Source: Salinicola avicenniae
GTDB taxonomy: Bacteria; Pseudomonadota; Gammaproteobacteria; Pseudomonadales; Halomonadaceae
Length of the DNA stretch: 64,000 nucleotides
Reading direction: 5' to 3'
Assembly (NCBI RefSeq): GCF_023736115.1
Contig: NZ_JAKQZC010000001.1
Span: 620,001 to 684,000 of the forward strand
Part shown: positions 53,235 through 62,250 of the stretch, piece after piece
Numbering within the stretch: the first letter of the stretch is position 1
Layout: each line of letters opens with the position of its first letter
Made by a program: the position numbers and the translations under genes
Notes under the pieces: model-generated
Told to the model about the DNA's origin: nothing
Database searches by the model: none
What the model saw: only the letters and a program-made list of their open reading frames with translations

Positions 53235-54269
53235 ATGGCCAAGAATGATGCTTTGAAAACCGCTTCCGTCCTCGCCTTCGAGCGCAAACTCGATCCTTCT
53301 GATGCCCTGTTCAGCGCGGGCCGCTGGGATGATCGCAGCCAATATGAGCAGTGGCCCGCGATCACGGTTCGGGAAAAATCCGTACGCGGCACGATCTCCA
53401 ATCGTTTGAAGGCCAAGGATCAGGATCCGGCCAAGCTCGATGCCGCTATCGAGAACCCCAACCTGCAAACGGTCGATGTTGCGACGCTCCCTCATGATGC
53501 CGATACGCTGGCGGTGCACTTCACGCTACGTGTACTGGCCGGCGCTGGCACGCCCTCGGCCTGCAATAACGCCGCGTATCAGCAGAAGCTCAAACAGACG
53601 GTGACCGGCTATGTCGGTGAGCACGGCTTTGGTGAGCTTGCCCATCGCTACGCCTGCAATCTCGCCAACGGGCGATTCCTATGGCGTAACCGCATTGGCG
53701 CCGAGATGGTCGAAGTCGTCGTTAGCCAAATTCAGGAGGGCCAGAAGGCACAGCAGTGGACGTTTGATGCACTCGGGCAGTCCACGCGCCGCTTCGACGG
53801 TGATGCCGATACGAAAGCATTGGGGGGCTGCATCGATCAGGCGCTGTCTGGAGAGCGCTACCTGCTACTGGATGTCGTCGCTTTCGCCCGAGTCGGGGCA
53901 GGCCAAGAGGTCTTCCCGTCTCAGGAGCTGATTCTCGATCGTTCCCGTGGCGACAAGAGCAAGACGCTCTACAGCATCGGCGATGCCAAGCATGCCGCCA
54001 TTCACTCGCAGAAGCTCGGTAATGCGCTGCGCACCATCGATACCTGGTACCCACAGCCGGAAGACGGTAGCGATCTTGGCCCGATCGCAGTCGAACCCTA
54101 CGGTTCCGTGACGACGCAGGGCAGTGCTTACCGGCAGCCGAAACAGAAAAAGGATTTCTACAACCTGCTCGACAACTGGCTGCTCAAGGATCAGGCGCCC
54201 GCAGTAGAGGACCAGCACTTCGTGATGGCGACGCTGATTCGTGGCGGTGTCTTCGGCGATGCGGGGTAA
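53235..54269 (+). CDS. csy3: Type I-F Csy3/Cas7f, backbone subunit
   Basis: A 344-residue protein, the usual length for Csy3. It begins [20 protein letters not shown], with [20 protein letters not shown] and [33 protein letters not shown] in the middle. Six copies coat the spacer and flip out every sixth guide base. ATG 53235 follows AAGGAG; an in-frame extension into cas5f is rejected. Confidence 0.96.
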   Translation: MAKNDALKTASVLAFERKLDPSDALFSAGRWDDRSQYEQWPAITVREKSVRGTISNRLKAKDQDPAKLDAAIENPNLQTVDVATLPHDADTLAVHFTLRVLAGAGTPSACNNAAYQQKLKQTVTGYVGEHGFGELAHRYACNLANGRFLWRNRIGAEMVEVVVSQIQEGQKAQQWTFDALGQSTRRFDGDADTKALGGCIDQALSGERYLLLDVVAFARVGAGQEVFPSQELILDRSRGDKSKTLYSIGDAKHAAIHSQKLGNALRTIDTWYPQPEDGSDLGPIAVEPYGSVTTQGSAYRQPKQKKDFYNLLDNWLLKDQAPAVEDQHFVMATLIRGGVFGDAG

Positions 54270-54272
54270 GCC

Positions 54273-54842
54273 ATGGATCATTACATCGACATTCGGCTGC
54301 GGCCGGATCCGGACTTTCCGCCCGCCATGCTGATGGGTGCGCTCTACGGCAAGCTACATCGAGCGCTATTTGATCTGGACGCGAACGATATTGGCGTGAG
54401 TTTTCCTGAGCACAAGACTGGCGTGCGAGCGCGTACGCCGGGAGATCGACTACGGATCCATGGAAAACGAACTCGACTGGACCTGCTGATGACGAGGCCC
54501 TGGCTAAAAGGAATCAATGAACTCGTCGAGTGTGCCGAGATCAGCACTGTTCCAGTTGAATCACAACATCGCAACGTTCGACGCCGGCAGTTCAACACGG
54601 GCAGTCCAAGTCGTGCCAAGCGTTACGCGAAGCGCCACGACATGACGCCAGACGACGCGCAGGCACTCTATCGGGACGTCGCGCAACGACGTATCGAACT
54701 GCCATTCGTTCAGATGGCCAGTCGGTCCAGCAGCGAGCGCTTTGCCCTGTTTATCGAGCATGGCCAACCACAGCCGGAGCCATCGTCCGGCCAGTTCAAT
54801 CACTACGGTCTCAGTAAGGACGCAACGATCCCCTGGTTTTGA
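54273..54842 (+). CDS. cas6f: Type I-F Csy4/Cas6f crRNA endonuclease
   Basis: A 189-residue Cas6f. The catalytic His29 is in GALYGKLHRALFDL at exactly the position found in Pseudomonas Csy4. An Arg-rich stretch follows (QHRNVRRRQF, SPSRAKRYAKRHDM) that grips the repeat hairpin. The conserved end FNHYGLSKDATIPWF is present. It cuts 3' of the CTGCC/GGCAG stem in each repeat and should cut the pseudo-repeats too. Confidence 0.97.
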   Translation: MDHYIDIRLRPDPDFPPAMLMGALYGKLHRALFDLDANDIGVSFPEHKTGVRARTPGDRLRIHGKRTRLDLLMTRPWLKGINELVECAEISTVPVESQHRNVRRRQFNTGSPSRAKRYAKRHDMTPDDAQALYRDVAQRRIELPFVQMASRSSSERFALFIEHGQPQPEPSSGQFNHYGLSKDATIPWF

Positions 54843-54887
54843 CCCTTTTTTGAGAGATATCTCGTGAAGACTATAAATCAGTAACTT

Positions 54888-54925
54888 AGCGACGCCTCCT
54901 GAATTTAGGGGGCGTCGCTTTGTAT
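54888..54925 (+). terminator. Intrinsic terminator after cas6f
   Basis: AGCGACGCCTCC (54888-54899) pairs with GGGGGCGTCGCT (54908-54919) with one G-T wobble and an 8-base loop, then TTGTAT. It separates the csy operon from the CRISPR leader. Confidence 0.8.
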
Positions 54926-54971
54926 AGCCGTTGCTCTTTAACAATCAGATGGTTAACGTGAAATAGCGCTA
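54926..54971 (+). promoter_or_regulatory. CRISPR leader with IHF-like site
   Basis: This A/T-rich stretch precedes the first repeat. AATCAGATGGTTA (54943-54955) matches the IHF consensus WATCAAnnnnTTR except for one base and lies 16 bp from the array, where IHF bends DNA for spacer integration in I-F systems. The array promoter should also be here, but I could not define it. Confidence 0.6.
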
Positions 54972-57818
54972 GTGCGCTGCCGCCCAGGCAGCTCAGAAAT
55001 GCACGCCTCACCGGACTGCACCCACCACAGCGTGCGCTGCCGCCCAGGCAGCTCAGAAATGGTTCCGCTCACGGATCAACACCAGTCGGCAGTGCGCTGC
55101 CGCCCAGGCAGCTCAGAAAAATGACGGGTCCATGTCCAGCAGTGCCACCTTGTGCGCTGCCGCCCAGGCAGCTCAGAAATTACGTATGTCTTGCATATGT
55201 AAGCGAACATCGTGCGCTGCCGCCCAGGCAGCTCAGAAATCAACGTGAAGCGCTACGCTCTCTTCGTCGACGTGCGCTGCCGCCCAGGCAGCTCAGAAAG
55301 GCGAGATCACCGGGCCACCAGAGCCCGAATAGTGCGCTGCCGCCCAGGCAGCTCAGAAAGGCTCACGGCCGACGCCGACATGCACGACCAGGTGCGCTGC
55401 CGCCCAGGCAGCTCAGAAACTGTCTGGCAGGACATCGGGCGTCGACTGCAAAGTGCGCTGCCGCCCAGGCAGCTCAGAAATGGCGAATCAGGCTCCATGG
55501 CTTGACCGGCTGGTGCGCTGCCGCCCAGGCAGCTCAGAAACTGGATCTCTCGCCACCCTCGGCGTTTGATCGGTGCGCTGCCGCCCAGGCAGCTCAGAAA
55601 TCTCGCCAGTTGCCGTTTAGACTGATATTGGAGTGCGCTGCCGCCCAGGCAGCTCAGAAATTCGCCAGTTGCGTGACCCGCGCTACCCGCTGGTGCGCTG
55701 CCGCCCAGGCAGCTCAGAAATAGACTCGCGTCGCCTCGCGCGAGGCGGAGAGGTGCGCTGCCGCCCAGGCAGCTCAGAAAAGGGCCTCCGCCTCGCACAG
55801 CACATGCGCGAAGTGCGCTGCCGCCCAGGCAGCTCAGAAAACTCGGTCGCGCGCTGGAGTTGCTGGTAAGGCGTGCGCTGCCGCCCAGGCAGCTCAGAAA
55901 ATGGTGCCTCCGGGCATGAAAAAGCCGCCCGTGTGCGCTGCCGCCCAGGCAGCTCAGAAACGCCGGAGAACCGACGAGAGGTGGCACGATGAGTGCGCTG
56001 CCGCCCAGGCAGCTCAGAAATATCTGGTCGGCCTGGCCGTCACCGACACGCCGTGCGCTGCCGCCCAGGCAGCTCAGAAAATCACCGATCGCGTCGAGTG
56101 CCTTTTGCAAGTGTGCGCTGCCGCCCAGGCAGCTCAGAAATGCGCAAGGCGCTGAATATCGCGGCGACGGATGTGCGCTGCCGCCCAGGCAGCTCAGAAA
56201 AATGCGTTGTCACGCAATGTGACCCTTGACACGTGCGCTGCCGCCCAGGCAGCTCAGAAAGTCCCGATGGCATGAACGATGCGAAATGGACGGTGCGCTG
56301 CCGCCCAGGCAGCTCAGAAAAGCGCGCCATGGCCGAGGAGCTGACAAAAGATGTGCGCTGCCGCCCAGGCAGCTCAGAAAACAGCGCCCACGCGTCCAGC
56401 AAGTCATCGATTGTGCGCTGCCGCCCAGGCAGCTCAGAAAATAACGGCATTCGCATTGAGATGAACGAAGCGGTGCGCTGCCGCCCAGGCAGCTCAGAAA
56501 TCCCGCAGCACCTCGGCTACCGATTCCGGCCAGTGCGCTGCCGCCCAGGCAGCTCAGAAAACCTCCGCATCAACAAACTCGATTTCATCCTGGTGCGCTG
56601 CCGCCCAGGCAGCTCAGAAATCGGCTCGCTGCCGCGAACTGCAGGAGAGCCGGTGCGCTGCCGCCCAGGCAGCTCAGAAATTGATCTGCGCGGCCTGGTC
56701 CTTGTCTGCCACGTGCGCTGCCGCCCAGGCAGCTCAGAAATACCTCGACGAATATTTCTGGATCAACGGCTTGTGCGCTGCCGCCCAGGCAGCTCAGAAA
56801 GACGGCGAGCTCACTGATGGTGATCTGGCTGCGTGCGCTGCCGCCCAGGCAGCTCAGAAAGAGACCACCGTCGCCAAGACCGAAGACAACACGTGCGCTG
56901 CCGCCCAGGTAGCTCAGAAATGTCAGATTCCGTCGGGGAAGTACTCGGGGACGTGCGTTGCCGCCCAGGCAGCTCAGAAATCCTCCGACCGGATAGCGTG
57001 TCGCATGATGTCGTGCGCTGCCGCCCAGGCAGCTCAGAAACTGATAGACCGTCGCGCCGGCTTCGAGGTCGTGTGCGCTGCCGCCCAGGCAGCTCAGAAA
57101 CTGATAGACCGTCGCGCCGGCTTCGAGGTCGTGTGCGCTGCCGCCCAGACAGCTCAGAAACGCAGATATCGGCCGACCCGGACAAGCTCCAGGTGCGCTG
57201 CCGCCCAGGCAGCTCAGAAATCCAAAACCCCGGTACCATGAACATGACCACGGTGCGCTGCCGCCCAGGCAGCTCAGAAAACTGGGAGTATCAGATCGCC
57301 AAGGGATATGGTGCGCTGCCGCCCAGGCAGCTCAGAAAACGCTGAGCGAGAACACCATCAACAAGGTGATGTGCGCTGCCGCCCAGGCAGCTCAGAAATG
57401 CTCGGAGCGGAATGCCGCGAGCTTGGCGTCGTGCGCTGCCGCCCAGGCAGCTCAGAAAACACCGCGACCGGGCCGGTCGAATCGCCAGTGGTGCGCTGCC
57501 GCCCAGGCAGCTCAGAAATGAAAATACGACATGAGCGCATAAGGGTCGGAGTGCGCTGCCGCCCAGGCAGCTCAGAAACTCTCCGTGGCGGCTTTCAACA
57601 TCGCCAGCCCGTGCGCTGCCGCCCAGGCAGCTCAGAAATGTTGAATACGCGGCTAGACTCTACGAAGGAAGTGCGCTGCCGCCCAGGCAGCTCAGAAATT
57701 GAGCGACGTCGCATCGTTGAGCTCGTCGTTGTGCGCTGCCGCTCAGGCAGCTCAGAAACCAACCTCGAAAGGCTTGGGAATGAAAAACGCGTGCGCTGCC
57801 GCCCAGGCAGCTTGGAAA
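54972..57818 (+). CRISPR. Type I-F CRISPR array, 48 repeats and 47 spacers
   Basis: The 28-bp repeat begins GTGCGCTGCCGCCCAGGCAG and ends CTCAGAAA; its stem CTGCC/GGCAG is the Cas6f site. Spacers are 32 bp except one of 33 (55420-55452) and one of 30 (57281-57310). Changed repeats occur only in the distal third: at 56910, 56958, 57149, 57743 and the final repeat (57791-57818, CTTGGAAA end). This places the leader on the left. Spacers 57041-57072 and 57101-57132 are identical. None was recognised by eye as matching this window. Confidence 0.99.
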
Positions 57819-58011
57819 CGCCTGTGCTCGAGCGTTAGCAAGGAGGGCTAGGGTAAGAGCGCATAGGTAGAGATTGTTACTGGTGCTCTATCAATAGCCG
57901 CGATATTTTTCTTCGGAACCATCAATTAGTGAGCTAATAAAATAACCCCCATCATATCGTCAACGGTTGAGCCAGGGGGCCAACCCCCTAACGATGATAT
58001 GGGAGGTTCCG
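57819..58011. promoter_or_regulatory. Nested hairpin that masks a ribosome site
   Basis: CCCATCATATCGT (57948-57960) pairs perfectly with ACGATGATATGGG (57991-58003). Inside, AGGGGG (57974-57979) pairs with CCCCCT (57984-57989). The outer arm includes the first part of GGGAGG (58001-58006), the ribosome site for ATG 58012. Translation should therefore be low when the hairpin is closed. An RNA thermometer, protein-binding leader or trans-RNA switch are possible. Confidence 0.6.
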
Positions 58012-58386
58012 ATGAAAACTCGTCTTCTTGCAGCTGTTGCCATGATTGCAGTACTACCCACCATGGCTCAGGCCAACAGTGCCATGACGGAGAAGGCTTT
58101 CGCGCGTCAGCACGAGGCGTTGAACACACAGGTCACGACGGAATATCAGCTGCTGCCGAGCACGTATCGTTTCGATACGGTGGGTGGTGGTCACAGTACT
58201 GCCGAAGGGGCGTCGCTGAGTTTCGTCAATGCCGTGACGCAGCGCGCGACAAATATCGATGGCGGCAGCCCTGCGCTGGTTGGCGGCGGTCAGAGTGACG
58301 CCGCGGCGAAGGCGCTCGAGCGCGTTAACGGTGGCGCAGGCCCGGTCGCCGGTCATGTCGAGATGTCGTTTGCCAGCACCCGCTGA
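58012..58386 (+). CDS. Small secreted protein of unknown function
   Basis: A 124-residue product with a clear signal peptide (MKTRLLAAVAMIAVLPTMAQA). The mature part is polar with Gly-rich segments (VGGGHSTAEGAS, GGSPALVGGGQSD, RVNGGAGPVAG) and no Cys. I do not recognise the family. ATG 58012 has GGGAGG six bases upstream, hidden in a hairpin. A terminator follows, so it is a single-gene unit. Confidence 0.75.
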   Translation: MKTRLLAAVAMIAVLPTMAQANSAMTEKAFARQHEALNTQVTTEYQLLPSTYRFDTVGGGHSTAEGASLSFVNAVTQRATNIDGGSPALVGGGQSDAAAKALERVNGGAGPVAGHVEMSFASTR

Positions 58387-58452
58387 TCGCGTTTCACGCG
58401 ACGCGACGCGCGCGCCCACCTTGGCAGGATCTGCCTGAGTCACCTCCAACTT

Positions 58453-58478
58453 CCCCGGTCTGTCGATCGGGGTTTTTT
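58453..58478 (+). terminator. Intrinsic terminator after the small secreted protein
   Basis: CCCCGGTC pairs with GATCGGGG across loop TGTC (one G-T wobble) and runs into TTTTTTG. It lies 66 bp after the stop. Confidence 0.85.
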
Positions 58479-58604
58479 GTTTTGGGTCGGCGCACTGCCG
58501 TCCAACGCCATGCGCCAATATCTAGAGGACTCAACCTCTGGTGCCATCGGTCGATAACGACAGTATGTTTAGGCAACGACGCCAGGAACGCTCTCGACGC
58601 CGCC

Positions 58605-60326
58605 ATGGAAGTTGAAGCTCCTCTCGGGGAACCGGTCACTGTGACCGATACTGCGCATATCGCGACCGTTATCGAGTCGCTGGAAGATGACGTCTATACG
58701 CTGTCGCTGCGCGTCGATGGCGAGGCAACGCATTTCCCGGTCATGCCGGGAGTCGTCGAGCGTGAGTCCCGGCGCGTGCGCCTGCGCGCGCTGGATGCGC
58801 AGTCACTGGATATCGACCGGCTGCAGGGCGCCAGTGTGGCGCTGCATGCTGAAGGGGTGGCGGAAACGCTGCGCTTTGGTGAGAGCGAGGTGATCGAGGT
58901 GACCCGCGATGGTGACCGCGTGGCCATGCTCTGTCGGCTGCCGCAGTCGCTGCAGACGCGCTCCAAGCGTCGCAACGCGCGCTTTACCCTGGTCAAGGGC
59001 ATGAACGCGCGGGTTTCGATGACGCTCTTGCCGGGACAGCCGGCGGTTCAGGGGCGGCTGTGCGATCTCTCCGCCTGCGGTTGTCGGGTCGAATTTCCGT
59101 TGAACCAGAGTGCGCCTTGCCTGCCGGGTAACGAGATTCCTGCGCTGGAAATCCTCTTTCCCAATGGCAGCGCGTTGTCGCTGCGTGGCGAGATTCGTCA
59201 TGTGACGCCAGCGGGGCGATCGCATCGGGTGGCCATGGGCGTGGCCTTTGGCGAACTGAGCGCGGAGCAGGCAGAGCGGCTGGTGCATGCCGTCAACGAG
59301 ACCGAGCAGGAACTGGGGTATCGAACGCGCGAAGCAGGGCAGATGGCCTGGCCCTCACCGCTCTATCGCTCCGACCGGGGCGTTCGCTCGTCGGCGCTGA
59401 AACGGCAGTCACGCCAGCCGCAGAGCTCGCCGATGGTCAAGGTGCTCAAGGACGTGGCGCGACAGCTTCACCTGACGCTCCTGAAGCTGCAGCAGCGTCG
59501 ACCGTTGCCGACGGCAATGCTGAACCTGTGCGCGGATCGCATGCTCGAGCTGCACGGGCAGCATCGCCAGAACTTTCTCTATGCGTTGCACTGTCTCGGT
59601 GATGAGCCGGCCTGGGTGCAACATTCGATCGGTGTGGCGGGGCGGCTGGCGGACCTGCTGGCCGTGGATGAGGCGATGCATGGCATGGTTCGGGACGCGG
59701 TGGTCGGCGCGCTGCTGCACGATATGGGCAAGGCGATGTTGCTGGGACGTTCGTTGCCGTCGCTGGTCGGCGAAATGAGCGAGACACAGAAGCTGGAGCT
59801 GCGCGGCCACGTCGATGTGCTCAATACTCGGCTGCGGGAAGTGGGCTGGCGTGGTCGCCCGGCGACCCAGTTAGTGATCGATACCATCAACGAACGCCTC
59901 GACGGCAGCGGGTACCCGCGAGGACTGACGGCGGAGTCGATGTCGCCGCTGTCACGTGTCGCGGCCGTGGTCGACGTGATCGATGCCATGACCCGCTCGC
60001 GCGGCGACCGTCCGCCGCAGACGGCGGTGGAGGCCTATCGTTGTCTCTATGGTGCGCCGGGATGCTTCGACAAGTCCTGGGTTACGCGCTATATCCAGCG
60101 CCACGGCTTCTATCCCATCGGTAGCCTGGTGCGTTTTTCGCGCGGCTTTCTGGCTTGGACCATGCAGCTCGACGAAAGCGGTCAGCCATCGCAGGTACGC
60201 GTGGTGATGAATATCGCCGGCAAGTATTCCGCGCTCGACGATATCGTCTCGAAAATCGACTTTCATGAACTAGGCAAGCCGGATGGGCTGGTGCGGCCGG
60301 AAGCCTACGGGCTGACGCCGTTCTAG
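58605..60326 (+). CDS. PilZ domain plus HD-GYP c-di-GMP phosphodiesterase-type protein
   Basis: A 573-residue protein. An N-terminal YcgR-like domain (residues 1-120) precedes PilZ, with the c-di-GMP binding RRNAR in SKRRNARFTLVKG and DLSACGCRVEF (D-x-S-x-x-G). The C-terminal HD-GYP domain has LLHDMGKAMLL (HD), RGHVDVLNTRLREVGW and ERLDGSGYPRGL (GYP). It may bind c-di-GMP through PilZ and hydrolyse it with HD-GYP. ATG 58605 lacks a strong ribosome site; an extension to 58482 is in frame but unlikely to be translated. Confidence 0.87.
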   Translation: MEVEAPLGEPVTVTDTAHIATVIESLEDDVYTLSLRVDGEATHFPVMPGVVERESRRVRLRALDAQSLDIDRLQGASVALHAEGVAETLRFGESEVIEVTRDGDRVAMLCRLPQSLQTRSKRRNARFTLVKGMNARVSMTLLPGQPAVQGRLCDLSACGCRVEFPLNQSAPCLPGNEIPALEILFPNGSALSLRGEIRHVTPAGRSHRVAMGVAFGELSAEQAERLVHAVNETEQELGYRTREAGQMAWPSPLYRSDRGVRSSALKRQSRQPQSSPMVKVLKDVARQLHLTLLKLQQRRPLPTAMLNLCADRMLELHGQHRQNFLYALHCLGDEPAWVQHSIGVAGRLADLLAVDEAMHGMVRDAVVGALLHDMGKAMLLGRSLPSLVGEMSETQKLELRGHVDVLNTRLREVGWRGRPATQLVIDTINERLDGSGYPRGLTAESMSPLSRVAAVVDVIDAMTRSRGDRPPQTAVEAYRCLYGAPGCFDKSWVTRYIQRHGFYPIGSLVRFSRGFLAWTMQLDESGQPSQVRVVMNIAGKYSALDDIVSKIDFHELGKPDGLVRPEAYGLTPF

Positions 60327-60345
60327 GCGCCGCCCGTCAAACGCA

Positions 60346-60648
60346 TCAATCCTCGTCGTCTTCCGGCGCCTGGAAGGCGCGCTTGTCGTCGGGCAGACGC
60401 ACCATGTCCCCCAGCGAGAGGTCGCCGAAGTTGTCGTGGCGCTTGCCGTCATCTCCGATCAGCGCGGCCACCTTGCCGATGCTGGTTCCTTCCTTGTAGG
60501 CCTCGACCTGCACACGCACGGTCGCACCGTGGTAATGGCCTGTCAGGATCATGCCGGGTTGCGGTGTGACGCGATGCTGCTCGTCCTTGGCAAAATGGGC
60601 ATCGACGCTGTCGCTGCCGGGGCTGTCCCATTCGATATGCTTGTGCAT
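60346..60648 (-). CDS. Small soluble protein of unknown function
   Basis: The 100-residue product starts at ATG 60648 after AGGAGG. It is polar and acidic at the C-terminus (PEDDED), with TGHYHGATVRVQVEAYKEG and GKVAALIGDDGKRHDNFGDL in the middle, suggesting a small beta barrel. I do not recognise the family. It converges on the HD-GYP gene with a 19-bp gap. Confidence 0.7.
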   Translation of the reverse strand: MHKHIEWDSPGSDSVDAHFAKDEQHRVTPQPGMILTGHYHGATVRVQVEAYKEGTSIGKVAALIGDDGKRHDNFGDLSLGDMVRLPDDKRAFQAPEDDED

Positions 60649-60858
60649 GGCGTCCTCCTTCGCTGCTTTTGATGAATCTGGCGTCTACAGCGTAGCGTGG
60701 AATCGCCGCAAACGCCGCCGCTCCCGGCGCGCGGCATGCGATCACGAAGCGTTACAGACAGGCTTGTCTTTTGACCGGGCAAGCAGCAGAGTTAACGAGG
60801 CAGTATTGGCCAACCACGATTCGTAATCCGCCATTCACAATCAACAATCCATTACCAG

Positions 60859-60914
60859 CCATTCATCATCAACCACTCATCATCAACCACTCATCATCAA
60901 CCACTCATCATCAA
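60859..60914. repeat. Four tandem 14-bp units in the leader of the livK-like gene
   Basis: CCATTCATCATCAA is followed by three copies of CCACTCATCATCAA, ending 18 bp before the start of the next gene. Related degenerate sequence extends upstream (CCATTCACAATCAACAATCCATT). The tract lacks G on this strand. It could vary in copy number and alter translation of the downstream gene. Confidence 0.85.
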
Positions 60915-60932
60915 CCAAGAGCGACAACAGCG

Positions 60933-62135
60933 ATGAAGAAGACAGTATTGGCACTCGCGATCGCCGCGAGTGCGGCGTGCGCCAGCGCCGCGCAGGCTGA
61001 GGTCAAGGTCGGTTTTCTGGGGGGCTTCACCGGTGGCATCGAGAGTCTGACGCCACCGATCTTCGACGGCGCCAAGCTGGCGATGCAGGAGATCAACGAG
61101 CAGGGTGGGCTGCTCGACGGCGAAGAATTGGTCATGCCGTCCGGCGATACCACCTGCTCCGATGCGGCCGCGGCTTCCAACGCCGCCGATCGGCTGGTCA
61201 ACAGCGAGCAGGTCACGGCAATCGTGGGGGCGCTGTGTACCGGGGCGACCATTGCCGCCGCCAACAATGCGGCCATTCCCGGTGGCGTGGTGATGGTCTC
61301 GCCGGCCTCTACCGCGCCGGCGGTCACGGATCTCGACGACAACGATCTGGTCTTCCGCACCGTGCCGTCGGATGCCTTCCAGGGCGAGCAACTGGCCAAG
61401 CTGCTGCTCTCCAAGGGAATCGAGGATGTCGCGGTGACCTACGTCAACAATGACTACGGTCAGGGGCTCGACAGCGCCTTCACCGACACCTTCGAGGCCG
61501 AGGGCGGCACGGTCACGGCCAACCTGGCCCATGAAGACAACCGCGCCGACTATCGTTCCGAGATCGGTCAGCTCTCTGCCGGTGGCTCGCAGACGCTGGT
61601 CGTGCTCGCCTACGCCGATACCTCGGGGCAGACGATTCTGCGCCAGGCCTACGAGAGCGGCGCCTTCATGCAGTTCGCCGGAGGCGATGGCATGGTCGGC
61701 AATTCGCTGGTCGAGGCGATCGGTGCCGATGTGCTCGAAGGCATGATCGCGACGCGGCCGGGCTCCCCGGATACGCCGGGAACCGCGCTCTTCACCGAGC
61801 TGGCCGAGTCCGCTGGTATCGATCCGAGCGCGGTCTTCGCGGCGCAGTCCTACGATGCCGCCTTCCTGCTGGCGCTGGCGATCGAGAAGAATGGTAGCGC
61901 CGATCGCGAAGGGCTCTCGGCGGCGCTGCGCGATGTCGCGTCGGCACCCGGCGAGACGATCCTGCCCGGCGAATGGGAAAAGGCCAAGCAGCTGCTCGCC
62001 GAGGGTCAGGAGATCGACTATGAAGGCGCTTCCGGCAGTCAGGACTTCGATGACAACGGCGACGTGCCGGGCATCGTGGTTGAAATGGCGGTCGAGGACG
62101 GTGCCTTCGTGACGAAGGGACCGGTTGGCGAATAG
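60933..62135 (+). CDS. ABC transporter substrate-binding protein, branched-chain amino acid/urea type
   Basis: The 400-residue product has a signal peptide (LALAIAASAACASAAQA) and a Peripla_BP_6 fold: VGFLGGFTGGIESLTPPIFDGAKLAMQEINEQGG, LCTGATIAAANNAAIPGGVVMVSPASTAPAVT and VTYVNNDYGQGLDSAF. LivK-like proteins bind branched-chain or aromatic amino acids, urea or short amides. It faces the livM-livH permease genes across a terminator. The start ATG 60933 lies just after a tandem repeat. Confidence 0.9.
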   Translation: MKKTVLALAIAASAACASAAQAEVKVGFLGGFTGGIESLTPPIFDGAKLAMQEINEQGGLLDGEELVMPSGDTTCSDAAAASNAADRLVNSEQVTAIVGALCTGATIAAANNAAIPGGVVMVSPASTAPAVTDLDDNDLVFRTVPSDAFQGEQLAKLLLSKGIEDVAVTYVNNDYGQGLDSAFTDTFEAEGGTVTANLAHEDNRADYRSEIGQLSAGGSQTLVVLAYADTSGQTILRQAYESGAFMQFAGGDGMVGNSLVEAIGADVLEGMIATRPGSPDTPGTALFTELAESAGIDPSAVFAAQSYDAAFLLALAIEKNGSADREGLSAALRDVASAPGETILPGEWEKAKQLLAEGQEIDYEGASGSQDFDDNGDVPGIVVEMAVEDGAFVTKGPVGE

Positions 62136-62195
62136 TCCCACGGTACTATGACTCCGGGATGCAGCAGGCCCGGGGCGTAACCGGAAGCAATAAAT

Positions 62196-62231
62196 GCAGA
62201 ACCCCGAGCTCAGGCTCGGGGTTCTGCGTTT
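62196..62231. terminator. 14-bp stem terminator between livK-like and livM genes
   Basis: GCAGAACCCCGAGC and GCTCGGGGTTCTGC pair perfectly across a 4-base loop TCAG and lead into GTTTT. It lies between convergent genes. Confidence 0.88.
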
Positions 62232-62250
62232 TCGGGCGGCGCGGCCGCTC

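Noticed and set aside
54920-54960. Possible tRNA or rRNA leader signal (GCTCTTTAACAATC)
   Set aside because: No cloverleaf or rRNA sequence follows; it is part of the CRISPR leader.
55121-57838. Long open frames on both strands across the array (repeated ALPPRQLRK, RCRPGSSE, SELPGRQRT peptides)
   Set aside because: These are translations of the 28-bp repeat with a 60-bp period and are not genes.
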